50,285 bases of DNA from Planctomycetota bacterium (GCA_027297745.1 JAPUHK010000140.1:1-50285), one strand, 5' to 3'. Counted from the stretch's first letter, positions 1-8,682 are shown. The notes: generated by a model not told the origin, from the letters alone. Numbers and translations: made by a program.

Positions 1-1
1 C

Positions 2-244
2 GCCTTGCAGTGCCAGCCGGGCCTCGCGCGCGCGTTGGGCTTTCCCACTCTGGCGGCGGCGCTCGAGCAGCTTCAGGAGGCTCCGGCCGCGATCCCCGAA
101 GTCTTGCGCGGCGCGCGTTGGGCGTCGTTCGTCCTGGCGCCTGCGTCACACACGCTACGGCGCGGCAACGCGCTCGCGGGTTGGCTCGCGCGGCGCAAGC
201 TGGCGTCCGGCCTGGGCTCCCGGCTGGCGCGTGTCCGCCTGTGA
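2..244 (+). CDS. 3' end of an unidentified gene (partial)
   Basis: The frame is open from the window edge to a TGA at 242-244, so this is probably the last 80 codons of a gene that begins upstream. The visible part is rich in Ala, Leu and Arg (for example LGSRLARVRL at the end) and shows no motif I recognise. It converges on the next gene, whose stop lies only 9 bases away, which is a normal arrangement for two real genes. A chance open frame in GC-rich DNA cannot be excluded. Confidence 0.35.
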   Translation, partial: ALQCQPGLARALGFPTLAAALEQLQEAPAAIPEVLRGARWASFVLAPASHTLRRGNALAGWLARRKLASGLGSRLARVRL

Positions 245-253
245 GCCGCTGCG

Positions 254-1561
254 CTATTGCGGCGGCAACAGCAGGTCGTACAGGCGCCCCCCGCCCTTGG
301 GGAACTGCGGGCAGACGTCGCTGTAGACGCGCACTTCCAGGCCGCGCGGTGTGTCGCCTCGAGGGTCGAGCGCTCCGCGTTGGAAAGTGATCTGCAGCGT
401 GTCCCCCTCGGGGTTACAGACGTCGACGATCTTCCAGGGCTCGCGCGTGTCGGTGAACAGGGGTTCGCTGAGCAGCCATTCCTGTTTTGGGCTCCAGCCC
501 TGGCCGCCGCGGCCGTTGTGCAGGAAGTGATACATGTATCCGGCATCGCTGCGCACGGCGAGTGCGAGGATCAGTCCGCGCCCGAACGCGGCGACGCGCG
601 CGGACACGATCCGCGCGTCATCCGTGAGCCCTTCCAGGCCGGGCTTCAGCACTTGCGCGCGTTCTCCCCGCTCGACGCGGATCGTCAAGCCGCGCCGGCC
701 GGTAACGCTGACCGCCACGTGACGCCCGTCGGCCGTGACGGTTTGGTTCAGGAGGCGCCGTCCGGTTGCCGCGCGTCCGGACCCCGCGGGGTTGGCTTGC
801 GCCCGTCGCGCGAGCACGATGCCTATCTGGATCGGCGTCGCGTGCGGGGGGAGCCATCGGTTCTTCGTCTCGTCGTGGTTGCCGCCGATCAGCAGCCCGT
901 GCGCTTCGGCCTTGCCCGGCTCCGCCCACGGCAGGGCCTTCTGCAGGGACGTTTCCACCAACGCGCCGAGCCCGAAAATGAAACGGAAGCGCAGCTCGCG
1001 GCCGGGGCGGTACGCCTTCAGGAACTCGCTCCACTCGGCGGGCGACATGCCCGCCAGACATTCGTAGGCTTTGCTGCCGATGCCCTGCGGAGGCGGGTCC
1101 GGACAAACGAAGTATTCGAGCCCGGCGAGCCGCCGCGCCTCGGGGAATGTCTTCGCGTCGAAGTACAGGACGGGGTCGCCGTCTTTGGTCGCGGCCACAC
1201 CGAGCGACAAGCGGGAGTCGATCGAGAGCGCTTGGAGCAGCGGCTGCAGCTCTTTCGCGAAAAATCGGTGGCCGTTCTCCTCCTGCAGCTTCCGGCGGAT
1301 CTCCTTGCGGCGCGCTCCCACGAGCTCGCCCCAGAGGCGCTGCCCTGCAGGGGTCCGAAGCCTGCGGTAGAGCCGGTCGAGCAAGGGGGCCGCTTCGGTG
1401 AGGGCAAGCTTGTGGAAACGGACCGCGACGGCCTCGTGCGCGTGCTCGTCGTCGAAGAGCGCGGCCAGCATCTGCAGCTCCGCTTCCCGACCGGTTGTGT
1501 CTTCGGCGGCGTGCACGGCGGCACATGTGAGCAGGACCAGGATCGGGACGTAACGTCGCAT
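254..1561 (-). CDS. Secreted protein of unknown function
   Basis: A 435-residue protein with a clear N-terminal signal peptide (MRRYVPILVLLTCAAVHAAED, cleavage likely after VHA), so it is exported. The start is well supported: AAAGGAGG lies 7 nt upstream of the ATG. The mature part begins with a charged, probably helical region (about residues 25-110). A region containing FVCPDPPP and YECLAGMSPAEW follows, then a C-terminal half that looks beta-rich (repeated short strands, VTADGRHVAVSVTGRRG). I do not recognise a family. The gene lies downstream of a small membrane-protein gene on the same strand, 139 bp away, and may be read with it. Confidence 0.75.
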   Translation of the reverse strand: MRRYVPILVLLTCAAVHAAEDTTGREAELQMLAALFDDEHAHEAVAVRFHKLALTEAAPLLDRLYRRLRTPAGQRLWGELVGARRKEIRRKLQEENGHRFFAKELQPLLQALSIDSRLSLGVAATKDGDPVLYFDAKTFPEARRLAGLEYFVCPDPPPQGIGSKAYECLAGMSPAEWSEFLKAYRPGRELRFRFIFGLGALVETSLQKALPWAEPGKAEAHGLLIGGNHDETKNRWLPPHATPIQIGIVLARRAQANPAGSGRAATGRRLLNQTVTADGRHVAVSVTGRRGLTIRVERGERAQVLKPGLEGLTDDARIVSARVAAFGRGLILALAVRSDAGYMYHFLHNGRGGQGWSPKQEWLLSEPLFTDTREPWKIVDVCNPEGDTLQITFQRGALDPRGDTPRGLEVRVYSDVCPQFPKGGGRLYDLLLPPQ

Positions 1562-1700
1562 GACGCATCCTCCTTTCGCGGGCAGGCGCGGCAGGCTGCA
1601 TGCGCAAAGCGCGTACCGGCAAACGCGCGGCGCGGCGCGCGGGAGGTGCGCAGGGCCTGTCGGGCCCGGCGACAGCGCTGGTCAGACTCTGAGCAGGGGG

Positions 1701-2183
1701 CTACCCCGCCCCCTTCTTCTTCAGGTTCTTCGAGGTCGTCTCGAACCAGACGGTGAAGACGTTGACCAGCTTGTGGATGCCGTCCGATCCACCCGCAAGA
1801 AGTCCGGCGGTCAGGAAGACGTCCACGGCATGGAAGAGCGACCGTTGAAAGCGTGGGACGTCCTTCCACTGGTCGAGGTCGACCAGCGGGTAGAGTCCCC
1901 GCACGCCGAGCGCGCTGACCGCAACGCCGAGGACCATCGTGGCGATGAACACGGATCGCTGCGTCTGTTTCTTGTCGCCTTCTGCAAAGCTGGCGACGAA
2001 GACTTCAGCCGCCCTCTCCATGAACGTGGCAACGAGGAAGAGCGTTCCAAAGATGCGGCCGATGTCCGCGGGCCCGAAATCGCGGAACGGTATGAATTTC
2101 GGGTCGAAATGGATGACCGCGACCAGGATGCCCGCGATCACGCCCCACAAGAGGAAGTATCGACTCCCCTTCCCGAGTTTCAT
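1701..2183 (-). CDS. Small integral membrane protein, unknown function
   Basis: A 160-residue protein with about four hydrophobic segments: residues 8-25 (YFLLWGVIAGILVAVIHF), 42-60 (IGRIFGTLFLVATFMERAA), 77-97 (VFIATMVLGVAVSALGVRGLY), and a weaker one near 115-135. The C-terminal motif GGSDGIHKLVNVF and the basic tail KNLKKKGAG are typical of small bacterial inner-membrane proteins, but I cannot name a family. It is divergent from the glycosyltransferase gene (start 2280), with a 96-bp shared upstream region in which I see no strong promoter. Confidence 0.75.
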   Translation of the reverse strand: MKLGKGSRYFLLWGVIAGILVAVIHFDPKFIPFRDFGPADIGRIFGTLFLVATFMERAAEVFVASFAEGDKKQTQRSVFIATMVLGVAVSALGVRGLYPLVDLDQWKDVPRFQRSLFHAVDVFLTAGLLAGGSDGIHKLVNVFTVWFETTSKNLKKKGAG

Positions 2184-2279
2184 GCCTGTGCCCTACCGGA
2201 TCGGCCCTGGGCCGTCCAGGCAAAACGGTGGAGTGATGGGTTGAATGGAAACGGCCGACGCGCGAAGATCGTGCGCCCG

Positions 2280-3335
2280 ATGCGCATCCTGTTTGCCACG
2301 AATTACACCTACCCGCCGGATCGCGTCGGCGGGTCGCAGTCGAGCACGCACGATCTGTGCACGCTGCTCTCGGAGCAGGGTCACGAGGTGGCCGTGCTGG
2401 CCACCGCCGCCCCCGGGCACAACGGCGTGTCTCGCTTCCGCTTCGCAATGGACACGACTATGGGCTATCCCGTGTACCGCGTGGGGGAGCCGGCGCGCTG
2501 CGCCGCCGAGCTGCAGCGCGCGTTCCATCCGGCGGTAGTGGTGATCCAGCCGGGCTTCCCCATGCTCCTGGCCGCGGCCTTCCTGGATACCGGTGTGTGC
2601 ACTGTCGTTTATCTGCGCGACACGCGCTTCGAAGAGCTCGGAGGCGAAGTGCGCACACATCCGCGCCTCGGCTATCTGGCATGCTCGCGTTTCATCGCAG
2701 ACACCTACCGCGAGCGCTTCGGCATCGAGGCCGCGGTGCTGCAGCCGCTCGTACGGCCGGAACGCTACCGGGTCGAGCGCACGGGGAACAAGGTCTTGTT
2801 CGTGAACCCGCACCCGTTCAAGGGAGTGGAGACCGCTCTGCATCTCGCCGAACGACGCCCGGACATCCCGTTCCTGTTCATCGAGTGTTGGGACATGCCC
2901 GACGCCGTGCGGGAAGCGTCCCGGGAGCGCGCCGCGCGGGCGGGCAACGTCGAGTGGCGCGCATCGGTTCTCGACATGCGCCGGATCTACCAGGAGGCGC
3001 GCATGTTGATCGTGCCCAGCCTTTCGTCGCCCGAATGGGAAGAGGCGTGGGCGCGGAGCGTGACCGAGGCGCAGGTCAGCGGCATCCCGGTGCTGGCGAC
3101 GCGCGGCGGAGGGTTGCCCGAGTCGGTCGGCCCGGGCGGCATCCTCGTCGAGCCCGGTGCGAACGGTGCCTGGGAAGACGCGCTGGCGCGCGTGTGGGAC
3201 GACCCGGGCGAGCATGCGGTGCTTTCGCAGGCGGCTCTGAGACACGCGGCCCGCGCGGAGATCCAACCGGAAGCGCTCGCGGCGCGCTTCCTCGACTTCG
3301 TGGCGCAATACGCATCGGCCGGGGAGGAGACGTGA
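2280..3335 (+). CDS. Family 4-type glycosyltransferase
   Basis: A 351-residue GT-B glycosyltransferase. The N-terminal Rossmann domain starts MRILFATNYTYPPDRVGGSQ with the glycine-rich acceptor-domain loop, and EQGHEVAVLA follows. The C-terminal donor domain holds the retaining-GT4 signature around residues 245-300: VPSLSSPEWEEAWARSVTEAQVSGIPVLATRGGGLPE, including the E-x7-E arrangement that positions a nucleotide-sugar. It probably transfers a sugar to a surface glycan or lipid on the cytoplasmic face of the membrane; donor and acceptor are unknown. The frame is open far upstream, but the ATG at 2280 begins the conserved first strand. The DUF599 gene follows 4 nt after the stop, so the two are probably one operon. 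Confidence 0.85.
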   Translation: MRILFATNYTYPPDRVGGSQSSTHDLCTLLSEQGHEVAVLATAAPGHNGVSRFRFAMDTTMGYPVYRVGEPARCAAELQRAFHPAVVVIQPGFPMLLAAAFLDTGVCTVVYLRDTRFEELGGEVRTHPRLGYLACSRFIADTYRERFGIEAAVLQPLVRPERYRVERTGNKVLFVNPHPFKGVETALHLAERRPDIPFLFIECWDMPDAVREASRERAARAGNVEWRASVLDMRRIYQEARMLIVPSLSSPEWEEAWARSVTEAQVSGIPVLATRGGGLPESVGPGGILVEPGANGAWEDALARVWDDPGEHAVLSQAALRHAARAEIQPEALAARFLDFVAQYASAGEET

Positions 3336-3339
3336 ACGA

Positions 3340-4026
3340 GTGAGCGACCTGAAGGATTGGATCGCTAGTAGCGAGGCGGCCGACTGGATCGGCGTGGTGC
3401 TGTGGTTCCTCGTTTTTCCCGTCTACCACGCGACCTATCCCTTTCTCGTCCGGGCGCTGCCCGGCAGGACGACAAAGGGGCGCGTCGACATCTACCGCCG
3501 CTCCTGGATCGAGCGCATGCTCGAGCGCGGCGACGTGCTGGTCGGGGTCCATCAGACGCGCAACCTGACGATGGTCAACTCGCTGTTGGCCTCGTCGGCG
3601 TTGATCCTCATGGGGTTCACCGCCAACGCCGTGCTTCAGGCCCCAGGGGAAGGGAACACTGCGGCTGCGAAATTGCTCACGGAGCCCGGGAACATGCACA
3701 AGCTGTGGCTGCTGATCGTCGTCTTCGGAGTTGCCTTCACCTATTTCATGGCCGCGTTGCGGCACCTCGGTTTCTTCAACATCATGATCGGCGCCGACCC
3801 GAAGGTCGTGGAGGAGCACGAAGGCTCGAGCACCGACTTCTACGTCGGGCTGATCAGCCGCGCCTCGAGCCGCTACACGAACGGAGTGCGCTGCTTCTAC
3901 TCCGCCTTTCCCATCTTCATGTGGGTCTTCAATGCGTGGCTGTTCATCGGCATGACCACGTTCTTCGCGATCAAGTTCATCGGCTTCCAGGACTTCGCGC
4001 ACGCCTGGGTCAAGCCCAGCGCTTAG
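3340..4026 (+). CDS. DUF599-like membrane protein
   Basis: A 228-residue membrane protein with a GTG start just after the glycosyltransferase stop; GGGGAGGAG lies about 10 nt upstream. Hydrophobic segments lie near residues 17-38, 83-100, 123-143 and 188-212. The block WIERMLERGDVLVGVHQTRN followed by VNSLLASSALILMG is typical of DUF599 proteins, which have no established function. The repeated LxxSSRYTNGVRCFYSAFPIFMW region is also family-like. Close spacing to the glycosyltransferase suggests a shared envelope role. The family assignment is from memory of the motif. Confidence 0.75.
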   Translation: MSDLKDWIASSEAADWIGVVLWFLVFPVYHATYPFLVRALPGRTTKGRVDIYRRSWIERMLERGDVLVGVHQTRNLTMVNSLLASSALILMGFTANAVLQAPGEGNTAAAKLLTEPGNMHKLWLLIVVFGVAFTYFMAALRHLGFFNIMIGADPKVVEEHEGSSTDFYVGLISRASSRYTNGVRCFYSAFPIFMWVFNAWLFIGMTTFFAIKFIGFQDFAHAWVKPSA

Positions 4027-4034
4027 GGTCGGCG

Positions 4035-4322
4035 CTACCGCCGCGCCTGGCCGATGGCGATTACCGGGCAGCGCGCGCCCGCCACCACGTCCAGCGCGAA
4101 CGAGCCGAACAGCCGGCGCCGCCCCGCCCCCGTCCCGAGGCCCAGCACGACGAGGTCGGCCTCTTCCGAGTAGCGCACGATGGAGGCCACCGCGTTGTCC
4201 GACCACTCGACGGTGCAGGCCGACGGGGGCAAGCCGAGATCGTCCGCCGCGATCTCGAGCTGTTGCTGCGCCCGCTCGCGATCCTGCCCGTGCCGAGCAC
4301 GCGCAAGGGCGTCGCCGAACAC
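4035..4322 (-). pseudogene. Universal stress protein (UspA) remnant, N-terminus missing
   Basis: On the minus strand, about 75 residues match the C-terminal half of a UspA domain: ADLVVLGLGTGAGRRRLFGSFALDVVAGARCPVIAIG, which corresponds to the G-x2-G-x9-G-(S/T) nucleotide-binding loop and the last strand. The conserved N-terminal strand (hydrophobic VLV-D-S-x-x-S) is absent. The frame stays open upstream for another 450 bp but reads as arginine-rich shadow of the SGNH gene. A GTG at 4320-4322 would give a 95-residue product. A neighbouring frame reads ARVLGMLLQRGE just upstream, as expected of the missing part, which hints at a frameshift. I read this as a decaying usp gene; a functional mini-domain is less likely. 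Confidence 0.5.
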
Positions 4323-4396
4323 TCCCCCCGTTGCAGCAGCATGCCCAGCACACGCGCGCGCAGCGGGTCGATTCCATGTGGTCGTGCCGGCTCTCG

Positions 4397-4402
4397 TATA
4401 CT
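4397..4402 (+). promoter_or_regulatory. Candidate -10 box of the SGNH hydrolase gene
   Basis: TATACT lies 9 nt upstream of the TTG proposed as the start of the SGNH hydrolase. This spacing recurs before several other genes in the window and would give an almost leaderless transcript. No -35 consensus is visible. Confidence 0.35.
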
Positions 4403-4411
4403 GCCGGTCTC

Positions 4412-5530
4412 TTGACCGGCGCCGCACCGTCCGCAAACGCCGCGGAGCACAAACACCCGCTCTGGAAGAAGCTGCTGCTCGCGGCCTCGACGGTCTTTCT
4501 CTTGCTGCTCGTGCTCGAGGGCGCGCTGCGCATCGCCGGAGCCAAGCCCAAGACGGCGACGGTCTTGAGCCACTTCTTTCAGCACCACGCTTCGTACGGC
4601 TGGCACGGAATTGCCGGAGCCTCCTTTCAATTCGCCACGGTCGATTTCGACGTTCGCATCTCCCACGACGACGACGGGCTGCGGCGCTGCGGGCTACAGT
4701 CGCGCATCGACGAGGACGCCGCCTTCCCGGGGACCATGGTTTGGGTGCTCGGCGATTCGACCACATGGGGTTGGGGCATCGCCGACGAGGAGACCTACGT
4801 CGACCGCCTGAACCAGCTCGGCCCGGACGATCTGGAGTTCCGCAATCTCGGCATGACCGGCTTCGCGACCCCCCAGGAGCACTTGCTGCTGACGGACTAC
4901 TTCGAGCGCGGGCGGCGTCCCGATCTGGTGCTGATCCTCTATTCGGGCAACGACCTGAATGAGAACCTGAGCAAGGGCGGCATCCGCCCCCGCTTCGAGG
5001 TCGTGGACGGCAAGGTCGAGCTCCGCAACCACCCGGTTCCCCGCAGTGCGAAGTGGAACGTCAGCGCGCGGCTCAAGAAGAGCTCGCTGGTCTACAACTA
5101 CCTCCACTTCTACCTCACCACCCTCAAGTTGAAGTTGAGGACGAGGGCCCGGGAGGCGAAGTACGAGCAGGCCAGGGAGCGCAGCCGGTTGGGCCGCGTG
5201 CCGCCGACCGAAGAGCAACTCGTCGCGTTGCGGGAGGGCTACGGGATGATCCAGCGGCTCTGCCAGGACCATGGTGTGCGCTTCGCCGTAATCGCGAAGA
5301 TCCGGAACGAGGCCCGGGACGTTGCCTTGGTCTGCCCCGAGCTCGGGGTGCCGGTGCTGGACCTGAGCGACGCATGGACGCGTCATCTAGAGGACGAGCA
5401 TGCTCCGTCCCTGAGATTCCGCTCGGATCCACATGCGAACGCAACCGGCCACCGCCTGATCGCCGAGAGCCTCTATCCGAAGGTCAGCGCTCTCTTGGCC
5501 GAACACGGCCCGCCCGCCAGGTCGGGCTAG
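4412..5530 (+). CDS. Membrane-anchored SGNH/GDSL hydrolase
   Basis: About 372 residues. A short cytoplasmic N-terminus is followed by one membrane anchor (KKLLLAASTVFLLLLVLEGALRI) and a periplasmic SGNH hydrolase domain. The family blocks are visible: block I GDSTTWGWG carries the nucleophilic Ser, the oxyanion Asn/Gly block is NLGMTG, block III is SGND, and block V is DPHANATGH with the catalytic Asp and His. Such anchored proteins often act as O-acetyl esterases or transferases on surface polysaccharides, but the substrate here is unknown. The start is uncertain: TTG at 4412 fits the TATACT box; the ATG at 4376 is the alternative. Its upstream part overlaps the UspA remnant on the other strand. 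Confidence 0.75.
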   Translation: MTGAAPSANAAEHKHPLWKKLLLAASTVFLLLLVLEGALRIAGAKPKTATVLSHFFQHHASYGWHGIAGASFQFATVDFDVRISHDDDGLRRCGLQSRIDEDAAFPGTMVWVLGDSTTWGWGIADEETYVDRLNQLGPDDLEFRNLGMTGFATPQEHLLLTDYFERGRRPDLVLILYSGNDLNENLSKGGIRPRFEVVDGKVELRNHPVPRSAKWNVSARLKKSSLVYNYLHFYLTTLKLKLRTRAREAKYEQARERSRLGRVPPTEEQLVALREGYGMIQRLCQDHGVRFAVIAKIRNEARDVALVCPELGVPVLDLSDAWTRHLEDEHAPSLRFRSDPHANATGHRLIAESLYPKVSALLAEHGPPARSG

Positions 5531-5541
5531 GATCCCGCGCG

Positions 5542-6432
5542 ATGGGAAAGCGTGCGCTGGCCGCCACGGTGTTGCTCGTGGGCGTCGTCGCGGCGCAGGA
5601 CGGCGCAGCCTGGAAGCTCCCCGCCGCGGGACCCGAAGTCCTGCTGAAGCTCAAGCTGTCGAAGCGCACGTACATCCTCGGCCCGGAAAGCCGCGCCCCG
5701 AAGGAGGCCGATGGTCCCGAGCGCATCCAGCCGAAGCGGGAGAGCTACGACCAGGGCTTGCTGAAGGTGGCCCGCTACCAGATCGAGCACGGAGAGCTCG
5801 ACAAGGCCGAAAAGCTGATTGCGGAGGTGGTGGAACGCAACACAGCCGATGCCGGTGCGCTCACGCTGAAGGCGCTGCTCTTGCACAAACAGGGCAAACC
5901 GAAGCAAGCCCTTGCCGCCTTGCGCGAGAGCCTGATCCAGAACCGCCGTAATCCCGATGCGTGGCGCCTGCTGCGGCAGGTCGCCAAGGACCTCGGCCGC
6001 AAGGTCGTGCGCCCCCGTTTCCGCATCCGGGCCTGGGTCAAGCAGGTACGCAAGGGAATCGAAGTCGCCTTCGCTCCCGACACGGAGAAGAACTTCCCCT
6101 GGATCTACTACGCCTCGGCGCGTGCCGTCTACCGCTACGAGGGGGAGTTTCAGGCGGCCTTCCCTGAAGCCAAGGAGTACCGCTTCACCTTCCGCGAGCA
6201 GTTGTTCGCGATCGGCGCGCTCGTTCGCGGAACGGAGTCCGAGCAGAAGGAGAACAAAGTGGCCTCCGACCTCAAGCGCCTGCTGCGCGAGAGCCGCAAG
6301 AAGGACGTCGTCGCCTACGTCTTCTGGGCCACCTACCCCGAGCCCCTGCCAGCCACGCCCGAGGCGTGCTTCGGGGCCCTACGGCCGAAGCTGGAGCGCT
6401 ACTTCGACGAGCACATCGTCGTGAACCGCTAG
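5542..6432 (+). CDS. Secreted TPR-containing protein
   Basis: A 296-residue exported protein (signal MGKRALAATVLLVGVVAAQ). Residues about 70-150 hold two to three TPR-like helix pairs (YQIEHGELDKAEKLIAEVVERNTADAGALTLKALLLHKQGKPKQALAALRESL). The C-terminal 140 residues form an unrecognised domain (PWIYYASARAVYRYEGEFQAAFPEAKEYRFTFREQ). It begins 11 nt after the SGNH gene stop; TAGGAT lies 8 nt upstream of the ATG. It probably acts as a periplasmic scaffold. A frame open upstream of this ATG is the shadow of the SGNH gene. Confidence 0.75.
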   Translation: MGKRALAATVLLVGVVAAQDGAAWKLPAAGPEVLLKLKLSKRTYILGPESRAPKEADGPERIQPKRESYDQGLLKVARYQIEHGELDKAEKLIAEVVERNTADAGALTLKALLLHKQGKPKQALAALRESLIQNRRNPDAWRLLRQVAKDLGRKVVRPRFRIRAWVKQVRKGIEVAFAPDTEKNFPWIYYASARAVYRYEGEFQAAFPEAKEYRFTFREQLFAIGALVRGTESEQKENKVASDLKRLLRESRKKDVVAYVFWATYPEPLPATPEACFGALRPKLERYFDEHIVVNR

Positions 6433-6491
6433 CGCCTGGCCGGCGCTGTACGTTCTGGGGCGGCGTCTTCGCCGGGCTTGCGCGGCCCGGC

Positions 6492-6497
6492 TACAAT
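6492..6497 (+). promoter_or_regulatory. Candidate -10 box upstream of the M64 peptidase
   Basis: GCTACAAT occurs here, in the same context as at 11512 and 24282. It lies 10 nt before an ATG at 6508 and 61 nt before the GTG at 6559. No matching -35 is apparent. Confidence 0.4.
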
Positions 6498-6558
6498 TTC
6501 GACGCCGATGGACTCAGGTGCCGCGCGGATCCACCGATACGAAGGGCGAGGAACTCTC

Positions 6559-8112
6559 GTGCGCCGGCTGCGCTTGATCACCCTGCTCTCCCTTCTGCTC
6601 CTGCTCGGGATGCCCGTGCGCGCGCAGGACGACGAGCAGGACGACGCCCGGGAGACGAACGACGAGGCGCTGGCCGCCTACGACAAAGCGTTGAAGGCGC
6701 AGCGCAAGCGCAGATGGAAGTCGGCCAAGCGGGCCTTCCGCAGGTTCATCAAGCGCTATCCTGAGTCCCCGCTGGTCGAGGACGCTCGGGAGCGTTCCGG
6801 CGACAACGCCTACCTGGGCTGCGAGATCCTGTGGAAGAGCGGGCCCGCCTCGCGCCGCATCGACGTCGCGGTCATGGGCGACGGCTTCACGATCGATGCC
6901 TCCGACCAGAACAGGTTGGGGAAGTGGGCGGAGCTGTGCATCGACGTTCTGTGGCACGAGAAGGGTTTCGGGCACTACAAGAACTATTTCAACGTCTACT
7001 TCGTGCGCCTCGCGTCCCTGGAGGAGGGTGTCGACCCGAACCTGAGCCCGGAGGAGATCGAGAAGAAGCGCAAGAAGAACAAGCAGCGCCGGCGCGCCCT
7101 GAACTACAAGATCGACTACAGCACCGCGCTCGACGCCAAGGCCGCCGGGCCGCAAGGCCAGGTCATGATGAACCGCGGGCTGGTCTACAAGTGGCTGGAG
7201 ATCGCCCACAAGAAGGTGCCGGGCGCGGGCGACGACCGTCTGGTGATCGCCTTTGCTCAGTTCGGCAAGCTGGGCATGGGCGGCGGCGGCATCGCTCACG
7301 TCGGTCGGCCGGACAAATCGATCACGACCCACGAGTTCGGGCACGCGTTTGTGGGCCTGCTCGACGAGTACCAGGGCAACCCGACTCCGCCGCCCCCCGG
7401 CGGCCGGCGCTGGGTGCGCGCGGCCAACGCGTCCGTCACCGACGACCCCCAAAAAGTGCCGTGGGCCCACTTCCTGAAGCAAAGGGTCAAGCGGGTCGGC
7501 GTCTACGAAGGCGGTGCGACCTACAACAAGGGCGTGTGGCGCCCCGCGCGCACGTGCGCCATGAACGCGGCGGGCGCGACAGCCTTCTGCCCCGTCTGCC
7601 GGGAAGCGGCGATCCTGGTCATCTACGAGTACGTGCGGCCCATCGACACATACGCGCCCGGCACCGAGACGGAGATCAAGGCGCTGCAGGGCGACGACTC
7701 CAAGATCACGGTCACGCCGATGCAACCCAAGAAGCCGCTCAAAGTGCGCTGGTACGTCGCTGTGCGCGAGCCCGAGGACCCGGGCGTGGACGACCTCACC
7801 ATCGAAGAGGACCCCGAGCAGTGGCCGCCCATGTACGCGGGCCGCGGCGGCCGCGGGTTCGGCGGCAAGCGCGCGAACGCGGACCGCAGCGAGTACGACG
7901 AGCCGCCTCCCGGTGAGCTGAACAAGCTCGCCAAGAGGCTGAAGGGCAAGCCGCGGCGTTACGCGTTCCCGCTCGGCAAGTTGCCGCCGGGGCTGTACAC
8001 GATCACGGTCGAGGTCAAGGACGAGACCAAGTTCGTGATCAAGGATCCGAAGCACCTGCTAGAGGATCGCCAGACCTGGCAGGTGCGCGTCGATCCCAAG
8101 CCCAAGCGGTAA
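6559..8112 (+). CDS. Secreted M64-family (IgA-peptidase-like) metallopeptidase
   Basis: A 517-residue exported zinc peptidase. The signal peptide MRRLRLITLLSLLLLLGMPVRAQ begins at a GTG with GAGGAA 5 nt upstream; an ATG at 6508 in the same frame would give a longer, less typical leader. After an acidic linker and a TPR-like helical segment (about residues 35-75) comes the M64 catalytic domain. Residues near 258-271 read HEFGHAFVGLLDEY: two zinc His, the catalytic Glu and the downstream Asp-Glu. ARTCAMNAAG and FCPVCREA follow, as expected before the end of the domain. The C-terminal 150 residues are beta-rich, with a Gly/Arg-rich insert (MYAGRGGRGFGGKR). It probably degrades proteins outside the cell; the substrate is unknown. 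Confidence 0.88.
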   Translation: MRRLRLITLLSLLLLLGMPVRAQDDEQDDARETNDEALAAYDKALKAQRKRRWKSAKRAFRRFIKRYPESPLVEDARERSGDNAYLGCEILWKSGPASRRIDVAVMGDGFTIDASDQNRLGKWAELCIDVLWHEKGFGHYKNYFNVYFVRLASLEEGVDPNLSPEEIEKKRKKNKQRRRALNYKIDYSTALDAKAAGPQGQVMMNRGLVYKWLEIAHKKVPGAGDDRLVIAFAQFGKLGMGGGGIAHVGRPDKSITTHEFGHAFVGLLDEYQGNPTPPPPGGRRWVRAANASVTDDPQKVPWAHFLKQRVKRVGVYEGGATYNKGVWRPARTCAMNAAGATAFCPVCREAAILVIYEYVRPIDTYAPGTETEIKALQGDDSKITVTPMQPKKPLKVRWYVAVREPEDPGVDDLTIEEDPEQWPPMYAGRGGRGFGGKRANADRSEYDEPPPGELNKLAKRLKGKPRRYAFPLGKLPPGLYTITVEVKDETKFVIKDPKHLLEDRQTWQVRVDPKPKR

Positions 8113-8209
8113 CAGTTACTCTTCCGAGTCGTCGTGTCTTGCTGCCGGCGGCCACGTTGCGCCGTTTGTCCCGCGGCATGCGTGCCGCAGCGTGGAGCGT
8201 AACGGTTAC
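8109..8209. repeat. Intergenic element with GTAACnGTTAC ends and a GC palindrome
   Basis: Between two convergent genes: GTAACAGTTAC at 8109-8119 and GTAACGGTTAC at 8199-8209 bracket a stem-loop, GCGGCA-TGCG-TGCCGC, at 8173-8188. Both gene stop codons (TAA) lie inside the 11-bp end palindromes. The same combination occurs at 45692-45883. It probably acts as a two-way terminator or is a small repeat family. Confidence 0.6.
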
Positions 8210-8682
8210 TTCGTGCGCCAGAGACGACGCGCCAGCGCGGTTTGACCGGCGTGCCACGTGTCGTGGCGGATGACCATCGCCAGGAACTCGTCCATCCGCA
8301 TGCCGTTTCCCACGACCTTCTGCAGGTCTGCATCCTCGAGATCCGCGATGGCCGCGCGCTGATCGTTGTGCGCTGCGTCGAGCTCCGCGCGGTCCTCCTC
8401 GAGCGACGCGGACGGCGTCCGCTCGGGAACCGGCGGGCGGTCCACGCTGTCCGGTGAGCGGATGAGCAGCGCGTAGTGCCGCTTGCAATGCGCGATGTGC
8501 GCGACCTGCCAGCGGATCGTGCCGGGCGGCGGCCAACCCTCCTCGCGCTCTTCAGCGGCGTAACAGGGCGGCTGCCAGGCGGCTTCTTCTTCGCTCACGC
8601 CGTCGAGCACCGCGCGCAGCGACTCCCACTTGTGCTCCCAAGCATCGTCGAGTTGCCTCAGGTACGTTTCCACGCCCGTCAC
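8206..8682 (-). CDS. DinB-family metal-dependent protein
   Basis: A 158-residue four-helix DinB/YfiT-like protein. The metal-ligand histidines are visible: WQVAHIAHCKRHYA (residues about 60-70) and IRHDTWHAGQTALARR near the C-terminus (H-x3-H). DinB-like proteins include thiol transferases and damage-inducible proteins, and many members are uncharacterised. The GTG start at 8682 has GGGAGGA 7 nt upstream. Its stop lies inside the repeat element shared with the M64 gene end. It is followed upstream, on the same strand, by the small zinc-binding gene. Confidence 0.85.
   Translation of the reverse strand: MTGVETYLRQLDDAWEHKWESLRAVLDGVSEEEAAWQPPCYAAEEREEGWPPPGTIRWQVAHIAHCKRHYALLIRSPDSVDRPPVPERTPSASLEEDRAELDAAHNDQRAAIADLEDADLQKVVGNGMRMDEFLAMVIRHDTWHAGQTALARRLWRTK

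Noticed and set aside
257-1756. Long plus-strand open frame over the first secreted protein gene
   Set aside because: The minus-strand protein has a ribosome site and signal peptide; the plus-strand frame has neither.
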